The position numbers and the translations under genes are program-made. Shown piece after piece: positions 17,325-25,327 of a stretch of DNA of 64,000 nucleotides. The first letter of the stretch is position 1. Every line of letters begins with the position of its first letter. Origin of the DNA: Hyphomicrobiales bacterium (GTDB taxonomy: Bacteria > Pseudomonadota > Alphaproteobacteria > Rhizobiales > Xanthobacteraceae); contig PNAI01000050.1 in assembly GCA_003169835.1 (NCBI GenBank), positions 1-64,000 of the forward strand. The letters are read 5' to 3'. The notes beneath the pieces were generated by a model. That model saw only the letters and a program-made list of their open reading frames with translations. It did not search any database and was not told the origin of the DNA.

Positions 17325-18971
17325 TCATTCGTTGGGACTCTTGTCGGCCTCGTTCGTTCCCGCCGGATCCTTAACGAATTCCTTATTCTCGTAACGTTCC
17401 TTATGCTCGTCGTGCAGGGCTCGCGGGCGCTTTTCGACTGAAACTGCGGTGGCGCTTTGCGGGGCATTGCGGGGATCGCTTTCGGTCGCTTGCGCCGCCT
17501 GCGGCGAGTCTGAAATTTCCGTTCCGCGGCCGCCGATCAGCTGTTCATAAGCAACCACCAGCGTCATGTAGGGACTGACGAACACCCAGCCGACCCGGGT
17601 GGGCACCTGAACATCGAAATGCAGATGATAACTGGTGCCGTTTTCCTTCTGGCTGTAGTTGCTAACTTGCCCGATCTTTTCCCCTTCACGCACATCGCGG
17701 CCGCTCAGCACGTTGTCCTCATCCAACTTGCGCGGTTCCATATGCAGGTAGCGGAATCGCATGTGCTCGTGCGCGTTGTTGATCACGATATAGACCGCTT
17801 CCTGCTTGGGTGATCGCAAGATCGCGCCGTCGCGGACCGCAACGACGTTATGCGCGGGATCGCAGCGGTCGTTGCCCAGAGGCGCGGGGCAGGGCGCCGG
17901 CCGGATATCCTGGCCCTGATGGCCAATACCGGCCGGGCACTGCCCGACGGTGTACCCGCGGCGCTCGCAGAAATTGTCACGCCAGGGATAGGAGTATTCC
18001 GACGACGGATCGCGCGCGGGCGATTTGGAGCGGCCGCGTTCGCGTTCGCGATAAATTTGCGAATTGGCATAGGCCGGCGCTTCCGCCAGCGGGAAACGAA
18101 TGGACGCGTAGGCTGTGTAATCCACTCGTCCGCTGATGCCGCGGAAGCCCGAGTTTGGAAAAATGCGGCCAGGACCGAAATAGCTAAATGTCGGGGACAC
18201 CGACTGCGTGCGCACGATCAGCGGTGGCTCGACATTGATTGGCGTTTGCGGAGTGCCACCGGCAATCTCCAGCACATTGAGAAAATGCAGCACGATTCGA
18301 TCGGCCTGCGAGCAAATGAGACGGAGCAGCCGCGGCCGGCCCTCGAAACAATCCATCGCGATGACATACGGCGTCCCATGGCGCAGGAACGTGTAGCGCA
18401 CAAAACCCTCGTGGATGAAACGCCGGATGCCGGGAAACTTGGTTTCCATTGCGGGTACCGGCCGCATCTCGGGCATCGGTTCATCGACATCGTAGGTAAA
18501 GGCGAAGCCCGAGATCTGTATCTCTACCGGGTCGGGCAGACTGATGTCGGCTAGCTCCGGAATGTCGGCCGTGTGGATGGTGAAGGCGGTGTCATAGCCG
18601 GCGGGGCCGGCGAGGAAGAACCTGGGAGCATGGAATCCTGCGAAATAGTGCTCGCCATTGGGCGGCGTGCCGTCTTCCGAGGCTTTGGGTTGATCGCGCA
18701 GCACAGCCGCAACGTCGAACGGCACCAGCACCGGCACTGGGCTCGATGCGATGTTCGGTAATATCCGCGCGCTCGCGCTATTGAGCCGTGCGATCAAATC
18801 CGGCTTGGCGTGTTGCGAAGCCATCTGCGGAGCTACGTATTTTGCCAGCTCGGCGAGCGCCGACGGCCATTCAATTACCGCTGGCACTGGACGCGGCCGT
18901 ACGATCTCCTGCGCGGCATGCGCAGCAACACAAACCGCAAACATCAGGCCAACAGACAAGCCAAGTTTCAA
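17325..18971 (-). CDS. M23-family peptidase (peptidoglycan endopeptidase-like)
   Basis: About 548 residues. I place the start at TTG 18971 because GAGAGGAA lies six bases upstream and it opens a signal peptide (KLGLSVGLMFAVCVAAHAAQE). Reading further upstream would run through the tRNA-Arg gene. The long N-terminal half is unrecognised. The C-terminal M23 part has GHQGQDIRP (the first zinc ligands, HxxxD), VVAVRDGAILR, YLHMEP, REGEKIGQVSN and the HLHFD motif. The first motif has HQGQD in place of the usual HxGID/HxGxD, still with His and Asp. It should act on periplasmic murein, like its neighbour the lytic transglycosylase. Confidence 0.85.
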   Translation of the reverse strand: MKLGLSVGLMFAVCVAAHAAQEIVRPRPVPAVIEWPSALAELAKYVAPQMASQHAKPDLIARLNSASARILPNIASSPVPVLVPFDVAAVLRDQPKASEDGTPPNGEHYFAGFHAPRFFLAGPAGYDTAFTIHTADIPELADISLPDPVEIQISGFAFTYDVDEPMPEMRPVPAMETKFPGIRRFIHEGFVRYTFLRHGTPYVIAMDCFEGRPRLLRLICSQADRIVLHFLNVLEIAGGTPQTPINVEPPLIVRTQSVSPTFSYFGPGRIFPNSGFRGISGRVDYTAYASIRFPLAEAPAYANSQIYRERERGRSKSPARDPSSEYSYPWRDNFCERRGYTVGQCPAGIGHQGQDIRPAPCPAPLGNDRCDPAHNVVAVRDGAILRSPKQEAVYIVINNAHEHMRFRYLHMEPRKLDEDNVLSGRDVREGEKIGQVSNYSQKENGTSYHLHFDVQVPTRVGWVFVSPYMTLVVAYEQLIGGRGTEISDSPQAAQATESDPRNAPQSATAVSVEKRPRALHDEHKERYENKEFVKDPAGTNEADKSPNE

Positions 18972-19086
18972 CGAAGTTCCTCTCGGCCGTGGTACCGTGT
19001 GTGGCGCCGTATGTTCTAGGACTGGCAGAATAGCGGATGATTCGATTTTTACGCCAGCGGCCGTCGGCAGTACGCGTGGTCGTCGC

Positions 19087-19163
19087 TGGCCGCCTCGACA
19101 GGATTCGAACCTGCAACCCTCAGAGTCGAAGTCTGATGCTCTATCCAGTTGAGCTACGAGGCG
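19087..19163 (-). tRNA. tRNA-Arg (anticodon TCG)
   Basis: A full cloverleaf on the minus strand. The 7-bp acceptor stem CGCCTCG pairs with CGAGGCG, the anticodon loop is CTTCGAC, the T-arm GCAGGTTCGAATCCTGT, and CCA is encoded. Confidence 0.96.
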
Positions 19164-19315
19164 AAATGACGCAACCATGTGCTTACAGCGACGGGTCGAG
19201 CGCGCTCAAGGGGAAACTGCCGAATCCCATGCAAAACTCGCGTGCTTTTTGCCCCATGGCACTGTCGCTCCTTCTTTATTAGCTTTACCTGGGCATCGAT
19301 GCTTGAGGAGATTAC

Positions 19316-19789
19316 GTGTCCATGCGGGCCGCAGAATACAAGACAACCTCCCGGAAGCCGTCTAAACCGCCCATTGTCTGCGCGCTTGTGCTTTTAACCA
19401 TGCTTGGCGTGGGATCTGCCGGCTGCAGCTTATTTGACAAGACCCCGGACAAGACACCGGCGGTTGATCCGAACATTCCGCCAGCCAACACCCGAACCGG
19501 GCTGCTCGCCTTCCTGCAAAATCAGCTTGTCGATCCGGTCGGCGTGCGCGACGCCTATATCACCGAGCCCGCCCTTCAGCCGATCGGCACGGAACCCCGG
19601 TATTTCGTCTGCGTGCGGTACAACGCGAAGGACGGCTACGGCCAGTACACAGGAAGCCGCGACTACATTGCCATCTATTTTAACGCCAAGCTCACCCAGT
19701 ATGTGCCGGCGCCCGCCGATCCGTGCCGCAGCGCGGCCTACCAGCGCTTCCCCGAGCTGGAAGCGTTGAAAAAACCCGCACCAAAATAG
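19316..19789 (+). CDS. hypothetical lipoprotein
   Basis: About 157 residues. GAGGAG five bases before GTG 19316 supports this start; ATG 19322 is also possible. A hydrophobic segment (VCALVLLTMLGVGSAGC) ends in a lipobox SAGC. The mature protein has a Pro/Asp-rich spacer, then a compact domain with LLAFLQNQLVDPVGVRDAYITEP, RYFVCVRYNAKDGYG and DYIAIYFNAKLTQYV. No family is recognised with certainty; such short lipoproteins are common in this order. It is convergent with the MFS transporter. Confidence 0.8.
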   Translation: MSMRAAEYKTTSRKPSKPPIVCALVLLTMLGVGSAGCSLFDKTPDKTPAVDPNIPPANTRTGLLAFLQNQLVDPVGVRDAYITEPALQPIGTEPRYFVCVRYNAKDGYGQYTGSRDYIAIYFNAKLTQYVPAPADPCRSAAYQRFPELEALKKPAPK

Positions 19790-19835
19790 ACCTGCAAAAT
19801 AGATCCGATTGTCTCATTGGCATTGCCGTTCTGGC

Positions 19836-19869
19836 AAAAAAATCGTGCCGGCCCAAAGGCCGGCACGAT
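19836..19869 (-). terminator. rho-independent terminator of the MFS gene
   Basis: A perfect 12-bp stem ATCGTGCCGGCC with a 4-nt loop, followed on the minus strand by seven Ts. It lies 60 bp after the MFS stop codon. Confidence 0.88.
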
Positions 19870-19892
19870 CGCAATCCCTCACTTGATTCAAA

Positions 19893-19918
19893 CAGGGCGG
19901 CCAATCGCGGCCGCCCTG
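19893..19918. terminator. 10-bp GC-rich hairpin between convergent genes
   Basis: CAGGGCGGCC and its complement with a 6-nt loop. No long T run follows on either strand, so it is either a weak terminator or an mRNA 3' stabiliser. Confidence 0.5.
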
Positions 19919-19929
19919 CTGATTCTTGC

Positions 19930-21612
19930 CTAGGTCTTCTGAATTGCCACGCCAGAGCCGGTGGTGATATCGACGCCTTTGGTGTCTTTGAGGAAGATCA
20001 AGCCGATGACAAGCGTCATCACCGCCACCCCAATCGGATAGTAGAGGCCGGCATAAATATCGCCGGTTGCCGCCACCACGGCAGTGGCGAGTAGCGGCAG
20101 CATACCGCCGAACCAGCCGTTGCCGATGTGATAGGGCAGCGACATCGAGGTGTAGCGGATCTTGGTCGGAAACATCTCGACCAGGAACGCCGCGATCGGC
20201 CCGTACACCATGGTCACGTAGATCACCATGATGAAAAGAATAAGCTCAGCCATCAGCCAGTTGATCTTGGCGGGATCGGCGGATTTCGGAACGATTGCGC
20301 CGGCTGCGTTTTTCTGCAGGTTCGGATAGCCTGCTTCGAGGAACGCCGTGTTCCATTTACCCGCGTCGAATTCTTCGATCTTCGTTGACCCGATCGAAAT
20401 CGAGACCTTGTCGCCAGCGCTCGGAACGTCCACGGTTTTGAAGGAGAGTCCGAGCTTGGTGACGAAGTCCTGCGCCCGATCGCAGGGGGAGAACTTCGTG
20501 AACGCCGTGACAAAGATGTGGAGTTCACAGGTTTTGGCATCAGCCGAGACGACGATCGGATTCTTGTTCGCAAACGCCTCGAGGTCGGGGTTGATGTAGT
20601 GCACCAAGCCCTGGAACAGCGGAATGTATGTGATCGCCGCAATTGCGCATCCCGCAAGAATGATCTTGAGGCGCCCAATCCGGTCGGACAGCCAACCGAA
20701 CACGATGAAGAACGGCGTGCCGATAATGAGCGATATGCCAATCAGCACGTAGGCGTGGATGTAAAACAGCTTGAGCGTGATGGTGAGGAAGAACAGGGCG
20801 TAAAACTGGCCCGTGTACCACACCACACCCTGGCCGGCGGTCGCGCCGAGCAGTGCCAGCAGAACGTACTTGTTGTTCGGGTAATGGAAGAAGCTCTCGG
20901 TCAGCGGCGCCTTCGAGCCTTTGCCCTCCGCCTTCATCTTCTGGAAGATTGGCGTCTCGTTGAGCTTGAGCCGGATGTAGACCGAGAACACCAGCAGGAT
21001 GATCGAAACGAGGAACGGCACCCGCCAGCCCCAGTCGGCGAAGACGGCGGCGTCCATGAATTCACGGCAAAGGCCGATGACGATGAGCGCTAACAATAGG
21101 CCGAGTGTCGCGGTGGTTTGAATCCAGCTGGTGGAAAAGCCGCGTTCATGCGGACGTGCGTGTTCGGCGACGTAGGTTGCAGCACCACCATACTCGCCAC
21201 CAAGCGCAAGACCTTGGCAGAGGCGCAAGGTCACGAGCAGGATTGGCGCGGCCCAACCAATAGCGGTGTATTTTGGTAGCAGACCGACCAGAAACGTGGA
21301 ACTGCCCATCACCACGATCGTGACAAGGAAGGTGTATTTGCGGCCGACGAGATCGCCAATGCGGCCAAAGATCAGCGCCCCGAACGGGCGCACAAGGAAG
21401 CCTGCAGCATACGTGGCGAACGCCGATAACAGTGCAGCGGTGTCATTGCCGGCTGGGAAGAACAGGCTGGCGAAAAATGGTGCCAGAACGGCGTAAAGGT
21501 AGAAGTCATACCATTCGAAAACGGTGCCAAGGGAAGAGGCGAAGATGACAAATTTTTCCTCGCCCGTCATACCTTGGCCTCTTGCCGAGGCCTGTACTGC
21601 TGCTGTTGCCAT
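19930..21612 (-). CDS. MFS transporter, metabolite:H+ symporter (MHS) family
   Basis: About 560 residues, a 12-helix major facilitator. MHS hallmarks are FEWYDFYLYAVLAPFF, GRIGDLVGRKYTFL, LRLCQGLALGGEYGGA and GWLSDRIGRLK. Relatives carry dicarboxylates, betaines, shikimate or alpha-ketoglutarate by proton symport. Start ATG 21612 has GGGGG upstream. Unlike the standard 430-residue members it has an extra non-membrane insert of about 110 residues (FANKNPIV to PAKINW) in the C-terminal half, with two Cys (KTCELH, SPCDRA). The substrate is unknown. A strong terminator follows. Confidence 0.9.
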   Translation of the reverse strand: MATAAVQASARGQGMTGEEKFVIFASSLGTVFEWYDFYLYAVLAPFFASLFFPAGNDTAALLSAFATYAAGFLVRPFGALIFGRIGDLVGRKYTFLVTIVVMGSSTFLVGLLPKYTAIGWAAPILLVTLRLCQGLALGGEYGGAATYVAEHARPHERGFSTSWIQTTATLGLLLALIVIGLCREFMDAAVFADWGWRVPFLVSIILLVFSVYIRLKLNETPIFQKMKAEGKGSKAPLTESFFHYPNNKYVLLALLGATAGQGVVWYTGQFYALFFLTITLKLFYIHAYVLIGISLIIGTPFFIVFGWLSDRIGRLKIILAGCAIAAITYIPLFQGLVHYINPDLEAFANKNPIVVSADAKTCELHIFVTAFTKFSPCDRAQDFVTKLGLSFKTVDVPSAGDKVSISIGSTKIEEFDAGKWNTAFLEAGYPNLQKNAAGAIVPKSADPAKINWLMAELILFIMVIYVTMVYGPIAAFLVEMFPTKIRYTSMSLPYHIGNGWFGGMLPLLATAVVAATGDIYAGLYYPIGVAVMTLVIGLIFLKDTKGVDITTGSGVAIQKT

Positions 21613-21958
21613 AGGCGTAACCCCCAATAAGTTTCTGTTTGGAAGACGGCTCCTGCGTCCGCCGCCCGCGACCGCACGTACCCTCTCGCGTTGAGGCTAT
21701 CCGAGTCCGGATGCGTATGTCTGCACTCAACTTGTCGCTCTCGACTAAAGTATAGACCTCTGTAAACAATGGTGTTTCATTCCGACACGGACGATCCAAT
21801 CGAGGCAAACACGCGGCGTAAGTGCCTGCGGGCGCCTCGCGCTTGTGCCGTCCTGTTCCAATGTCGGAGCCTTGATGAACCGGACCGGCAAACGCGCAGG
21901 CGCCACTGGCGGCGAGGACCGCGGCAAAATAATTGCCCAACGCAAATTCGCTTTAAAT
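21613..21958. other. 346-bp region with no gene seen
   Basis: Lies upstream of the MFS gene and downstream of tRNA-Glu. No reading frame here has coding character. It should hold the MFS promoter, but I see no convincing sigma-70 pair. Confidence 0.5.
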
Positions 21959-22033
21959 TGGCGTTCCCACGGGGAATCGAACCCCGGTCTCCACCGTGAA
22001 AGGGTGGCGTCCTGACCGCTAGACGATGGGAAC
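21959..22033 (-). tRNA. tRNA-Glu (anticodon TTC)
   Basis: A complete cloverleaf with acceptor GTTCCCA/TGGGAAC, anticodon stem-loop CCACC-CTTTCAC-GGTGG, T-arm CGGGGTTCGATTCCCCG and encoded CCA. Confidence 0.96.
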
Positions 22034-22084
22034 AAAAGTGCGTCAAAAAAATCTAACGCAGGTGGCGCTTTATCGCACATCATC

Positions 22085-22129
22085 GGCGCCGCGAAAGGGC
22101 GGCGTCCTAGACCGCCAGACGAAGGGCGC
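22085..22129 (-). pseudogene. decayed 5'-half copy of tRNA-Glu
   Basis: Read on the minus strand, this stretch follows the first 43 bases of the intact tRNA-Glu 52 bp away: it shares TCGTCT, GCGGTC, AGGACGCC, CCCTTTC and a CGG-containing right arm. The D- and anticodon-arm halves remain, but no T-arm or acceptor 3' half follows. It looks like a partial tandem duplication that has decayed. Confidence 0.6.
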
Positions 22130-22254
22130 TGGCGGCGGGGCGACGTATAGAGAGCTTTATCGAGGGCAGCAATCCTAGACCGCGCACCGGTAAGCTGCCG
22201 GAGGGATGGTCGCCGCGGTGAGATAGCGCGCCTCACCGCCCGCACATGGCCTGG

Positions 22255-22713
22255 TCACCATTTGCCGGTATTTGGCATCGACGCCCATGGCTCTTTGGGC
22301 GGTAGCGCCTTGCCCTTTTGCAGCAGCTCGATCGAGTGCTTATCGGGCGAGCGCACGAAGGCCATGACGCCGTCGCGTGGCGGCCGGTTGATAGTGACGC
22401 CGGCTTTCATCAGCCGCTCGCAGACCGCGTAGATGTCGTCGACCTCGTAGGCGAGGTGGCCGAAGTGGCGCGCTTCCCCGTAGTCCTCGGTGTCCCAATT
22501 GTAGGTCAGCTCGACGACCGGGGCATCCCGCCGGCCGGCCTTGAGCGCGTCGCTCGCCGCCGGGGCATCTTCTGGCGCCGCCAGGAACACAAGCGTATAG
22601 CGGCCCTTGTCGTCGACCCGGCGGCGGACCTCTTGGAGGCCCAGCAGCTTGCCGTAAAATTCCAGCGCCGCATCCAGATTGTGTACGCGCAGCATGGTGT
22701 GCAGAAATCGCAT
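22255..22713 (-). CDS. gloA: lactoylglutathione lyase (glyoxalase I)
   Basis: Isomerises the methylglyoxal-glutathione hemithioacetal to S-lactoylglutathione. It has 152 residues from ATG 22713 (AGAGGT just upstream). A single VOC-fold enzyme with the four expected metal ligands: H5 (FLHTMLRV), Glu in [13 protein letters not shown], His in [10 protein letters not shown], and Glu in SIELLQKG. The length and the NWDTE region fit the nickel-type bacterial class. Divergent from the sirtuin gene, with 53 bp between the starts, so the two promoters share a short region. Confidence 0.93.
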   Translation of the reverse strand: MRFLHTMLRVHNLDAALEFYGKLLGLQEVRRRVDDKGRYTLVFLAAPEDAPAASDALKAGRRDAPVVELTYNWDTEDYGEARHFGHLAYEVDDIYAVCERLMKAGVTINRPPRDGVMAFVRSPDKHSIELLQKGKALPPKEPWASMPNTGKW

Positions 22714-22766
22714 TGTGACCTCTTGACCTCGACCCGGGCCGACCTCGGCCCGTCCAAGGACCATAT

Positions 22767-23531
22767 ATGATTGCCCCCGACATGGAGACCGCCATCGCGC
22801 GGCTGCGGGAACTAATTGGACAAGCGCGCGTCGTCCTGCCTTTCACCGGGGCCGGGATCTCCACCGAATGCGGCATCCCTGACTTCCGTTCGCCTGGCGG
22901 CATCTGGACCAAGATGCGGCCGATCGAGTTTGACGATTTCCTCGCCAGCCGGGAAATGCGGGACGAAAGCTGGCGGCGACGCTTCGTCATGGAGGAGCAA
23001 TTCGGCAAGGCCAAACCTGGCCGCGGCCACCTGGCCCTGACGAGCCTCTACCGGGCCGGCAAGGTGCAGGCGGTGATCACCCAGAACATTGACAACCTGC
23101 ATCAAGCCTCAGGCATTGCCCCCGCGGATGTCGTGGAACTGCACGGCAATACGACCTACGCCACCTGCCTGGACTGCGCCAAGCGCTACGAACTGCTCTG
23201 GGTCAAGGAGAGGTTCTCGGCCTCCGGTGGGCGCTCGCCCGACTGCCCGGATTGCGGTGGCTACATCAAGACCGCGACTATATCTTTCGGCCAATCCATG
23301 CCGGAGACCGCCATGCGCTACGCCCAGGATTTGGCGGAGGCCTGCGATCTCTTCGTCGCCATCGGGTCATCGCTGGTGGTTTGGCCGGCGGCCGGGATTC
23401 CGTTACTGGCAAAACGTAACGGCGCACGTCTCGTGATCATCAATCGCGATGAGACCGATTGCGACGATGTGGCTGATCTTGTTGTGCGCAACGATATTGG
23501 CGCCGTGCTTGCGCCGTTCATTTCGCATTGA
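22767..23531 (+). CDS. Sir2-family NAD-dependent protein deacylase
   Basis: Removes acyl groups from protein lysines using NAD+, giving nicotinamide and O-acyl-ADP-ribose. It has 254 residues; AAGGA lies upstream of ATG 22767. NAD-binding motifs are [18 protein letters not shown] and TQNIDNLHQ, with catalytic H126 in ELHGN. The zinc site has one CxxC pair in TCLDCAKRY and another in [20 protein letters not shown] and INRDET complete the Rossmann part. Class III-like bacterial sirtuins often act as desuccinylases, but the Tyr/Arg pair that marks them is not clear here, so acyl preference is left open. Confidence 0.92.
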   Translation: MIAPDMETAIARLRELIGQARVVLPFTGAGISTECGIPDFRSPGGIWTKMRPIEFDDFLASREMRDESWRRRFVMEEQFGKAKPGRGHLALTSLYRAGKVQAVITQNIDNLHQASGIAPADVVELHGNTTYATCLDCAKRYELLWVKERFSASGGRSPDCPDCGGYIKTATISFGQSMPETAMRYAQDLAEACDLFVAIGSSLVVWPAAGIPLLAKRNGARLVIINRDETDCDDVADLVVRNDIGAVLAPFISH

Positions 23532-23700
23532 TTCGCACGAGAATGTGATTCGCGATATCCAATGATATGCACAGGTGTAGTCAACACCATTGCGCGCAAA
23601 CATTTTATTCTTTCTGATGGTGGCGCGATGTTATCTTCCTAAACAGATTCGGCGAAGCGTCCAGCAAGAGACGCCAAAATGCGGTGGGTGCGCGGCCTTC

Positions 23701-24306
23701 ATGGTTGCGGAAACAGAATCAAAACAAACCGACTTCGATTTAGCGATTGAGCTGAATCGCGTCGATGATATCACCAGCGAGACAGCTGCAAGCGTCATCG
23801 AGCTGACGGGTGTGATCAAGTGGTTCGACGTTGCTAAGGGCTACGGCTTCATCGTGCCCGACAACGGACTACCGGACATCCTGCTGCACGTGACGTGCAT
23901 GCGTCGTGACGGTTTCCAGACCGCTTACGAAGGCGCGCGCATCGTCGTTGAGGTGTTGCAGCGGCCGAAGGGCCTGCAGGCTTTCCGCGTCCTCTCCATG
24001 GATGACTCGACGGCGATTCATCCCGCGCAATTGCCGCCCGCCCGGACGCACGTGACGGTGACCCCGACCAGCGGGCTCGAACGGGCCCAGGTGAAGTGGT
24101 TCAACCGATTGCGGGGTTTTGGCTTCCTCACCCGCGGCGAGGGCACTCCGGACATTTTCGTCCATATGGAGACCTTGCGCCGCTATGGCCTTGCCGAGCT
24201 AAGACCCGGCCAGACCGTGCTGGTCCGCTTTGGGCCTGGACCCAAGGGGCTGATGGCCGCAGAAGTGCGGCCCGACGGCGGCCCGCTTGGGATGGCCTCG
24301 CACTAA
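23701..24306 (+). CDS. double cold-shock-domain protein
   Basis: About 201 residues with two tandem CSD domains binding single-stranded nucleic acid. CSD1 (about 38-100) has GVIKWFDVAKGYGFIVP and DILLHVT; CSD2 (about 122-190) has AQVKWFNRLRGFGFLTRG and DIFVHMETL. A low-complexity linker joins them and the N-terminus is acidic. ATG 23701 is chosen because it gives a normal soluble N-terminus; the ribosome-binding site is weak and an in-frame ATG at 23590 exists. It lies 46 bp before the DUF192 gene, a neighbour pair widespread in rhizobia and probably one transcript. Confidence 0.9.
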   Translation: MVAETESKQTDFDLAIELNRVDDITSETAASVIELTGVIKWFDVAKGYGFIVPDNGLPDILLHVTCMRRDGFQTAYEGARIVVEVLQRPKGLQAFRVLSMDDSTAIHPAQLPPARTHVTVTPTSGLERAQVKWFNRLRGFGFLTRGEGTPDIFVHMETLRRYGLAELRPGQTVLVRFGPGPKGLMAAEVRPDGGPLGMASH

Positions 24307-24352
24307 GGCCAAATCTGCTATCATTCCGACGGCATCTCCAAGGCGTTGTTAG

Positions 24353-24817
24353 ATGGGCCGTCGGGTTATCACATTTATTGGATTGCTTGCCCTCGGGCTG
24401 TTGCTTACCGGCAGCCCAGGTCGGCTGCGTGCCACCGAACAGCAGACGCTTGAGATCGTCACCAAGGGCGGTGTCCACGTCTTTGCCGTCGAAATTGCCG
24501 TCACCAACGAGGAGCGGGCCCGCGGGCTCATGTACCGCAAGGAGCTGGCGGAGGGCCGCGGTATGCTGTTCGACTTCGCCCCCGACCAAGAGGTGTCGAT
24601 GTGGATGAAAAACACCTACATCTCGCTCGACATGATTTTCATCCAGGGTGACGGACGCATTCTGCGCATCGCGGAGAATACCAAGCCGCTCTCGGAAGCC
24701 ATCATTTCATCCAACGGCCAGGTGCGAGGGGTGCTCGAAGTCATAGCCGGCACGGCCAAGAAGTTCGGGATCGCCCCCGGCGATCGCGTGGCTCATCCGC
24801 TATTCTCGCGCCGGTGA
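24353..24817 (+). CDS. secreted DUF192-family protein
   Basis: 154 residues. The N-terminal hydrophobic segment (VITFIGLLALGLLLTGSPG) is a signal peptide or anchor. The DUF192 domain follows with VFAVEIAVTNEERARGLMYRKEL, GMLFDFAPDQEVSMWMKNTYI, LDMIFIQGDGRI and EVIAGTAKKFGIAPGDRV. The family is a small beta-barrel found in bacteria and archaea with no settled biochemical role. It follows the double-CSD gene by 46 bp and is itself followed by tRNA-Pro. Confidence 0.9.
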   Translation: MGRRVITFIGLLALGLLLTGSPGRLRATEQQTLEIVTKGGVHVFAVEIAVTNEERARGLMYRKELAEGRGMLFDFAPDQEVSMWMKNTYISLDMIFIQGDGRILRIAENTKPLSEAIISSNGQVRGVLEVIAGTAKKFGIAPGDRVAHPLFSRR

Positions 24818-24864
24818 GCCAGCTTGTGGGTACCGGACGAAGCGTGTATCGAGAGCCACCCGGC

Positions 24865-24941
24865 CGGGGCATAGCGCAGCCTGGTAGCGCGGAAGTTTTG
24901 GGTACTTCAGGTCGCAGGTTCAAATCCTGCTGCCCCGACCA
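24865..24941 (+). tRNA. tRNA-Pro (anticodon TGG)
   Basis: A complete cloverleaf with acceptor CGGGGCA/TGCCCCG, anticodon stem-loop GAAGT-TTTGGGT-ACTTC, T-arm GCAGGTTCAAATCCTGC and encoded CCA. Confidence 0.96.
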
Positions 24942-24976
24942 TCCGCCTCCGCCGGCGCACCCGTGATGATCACACC

Positions 24977-25282
24977 ATGACCGCACGCATCTATCGGCCC
25001 GCCAAGACCGCCATGCAGTCCGGTCAGGCTAAGACCAGGCAATGGATGCTCGACTATGAACCGGAGCAGGCATCCGAGGTCGAACCGTTGATGGGCTGGA
25101 CCAGTTCCGCGGACATGAAGCGGCAGGTCAGTCTGCGCTTCGACACCAAAGAGGAGGCGGTCGCCTATTGCGAGCGAAATGGCATCGCCTATCAGGTGTT
25201 CGAGTCCAAGCAGCCTGGGCGCCGCGGCATGTCCTATGCCGATAATTTCGCCCAGTCTCGGCGCGGGTCGTGGACCCACTGA
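24977..25282 (+). CDS. ETC complex I subunit, NDUFS4-like
   Basis: 101 residues, the alphaproteobacterial counterpart of mitochondrial NDUFS4 (18-kDa accessory subunit of NADH:ubiquinone oxidoreductase). Motifs are ARIYRPAKTAMQSG, WMLDYEP, MGWTSSADMKRQVSLRF, EEAVAYCERNG and YADNFAQSRRGSWTH. It stabilises the NADH module on the matrix/cytoplasmic arm. As usual in this class it is not linked to the nuo operon. It starts 35 bp after tRNA-Pro. Confidence 0.92.
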   Translation: MTARIYRPAKTAMQSGQAKTRQWMLDYEPEQASEVEPLMGWTSSADMKRQVSLRFDTKEEAVAYCERNGIAYQVFESKQPGRRGMSYADNFAQSRRGSWTH

Positions 25283-25327
25283 ACGCCATCGGCTGATGAC
25301 ACGAGGCCCGCGCCGCTCCGGGCGTGC

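Noticed and set aside
18972-19178. N-terminal extension of the M23 peptidase
   Set aside because: It would read through tRNA-Arg (giving the familiar tRNA-derived string RLVAQLDRASDFDSEG); the TTG at 18971 with a good ribosome-binding site and signal peptide is preferred.
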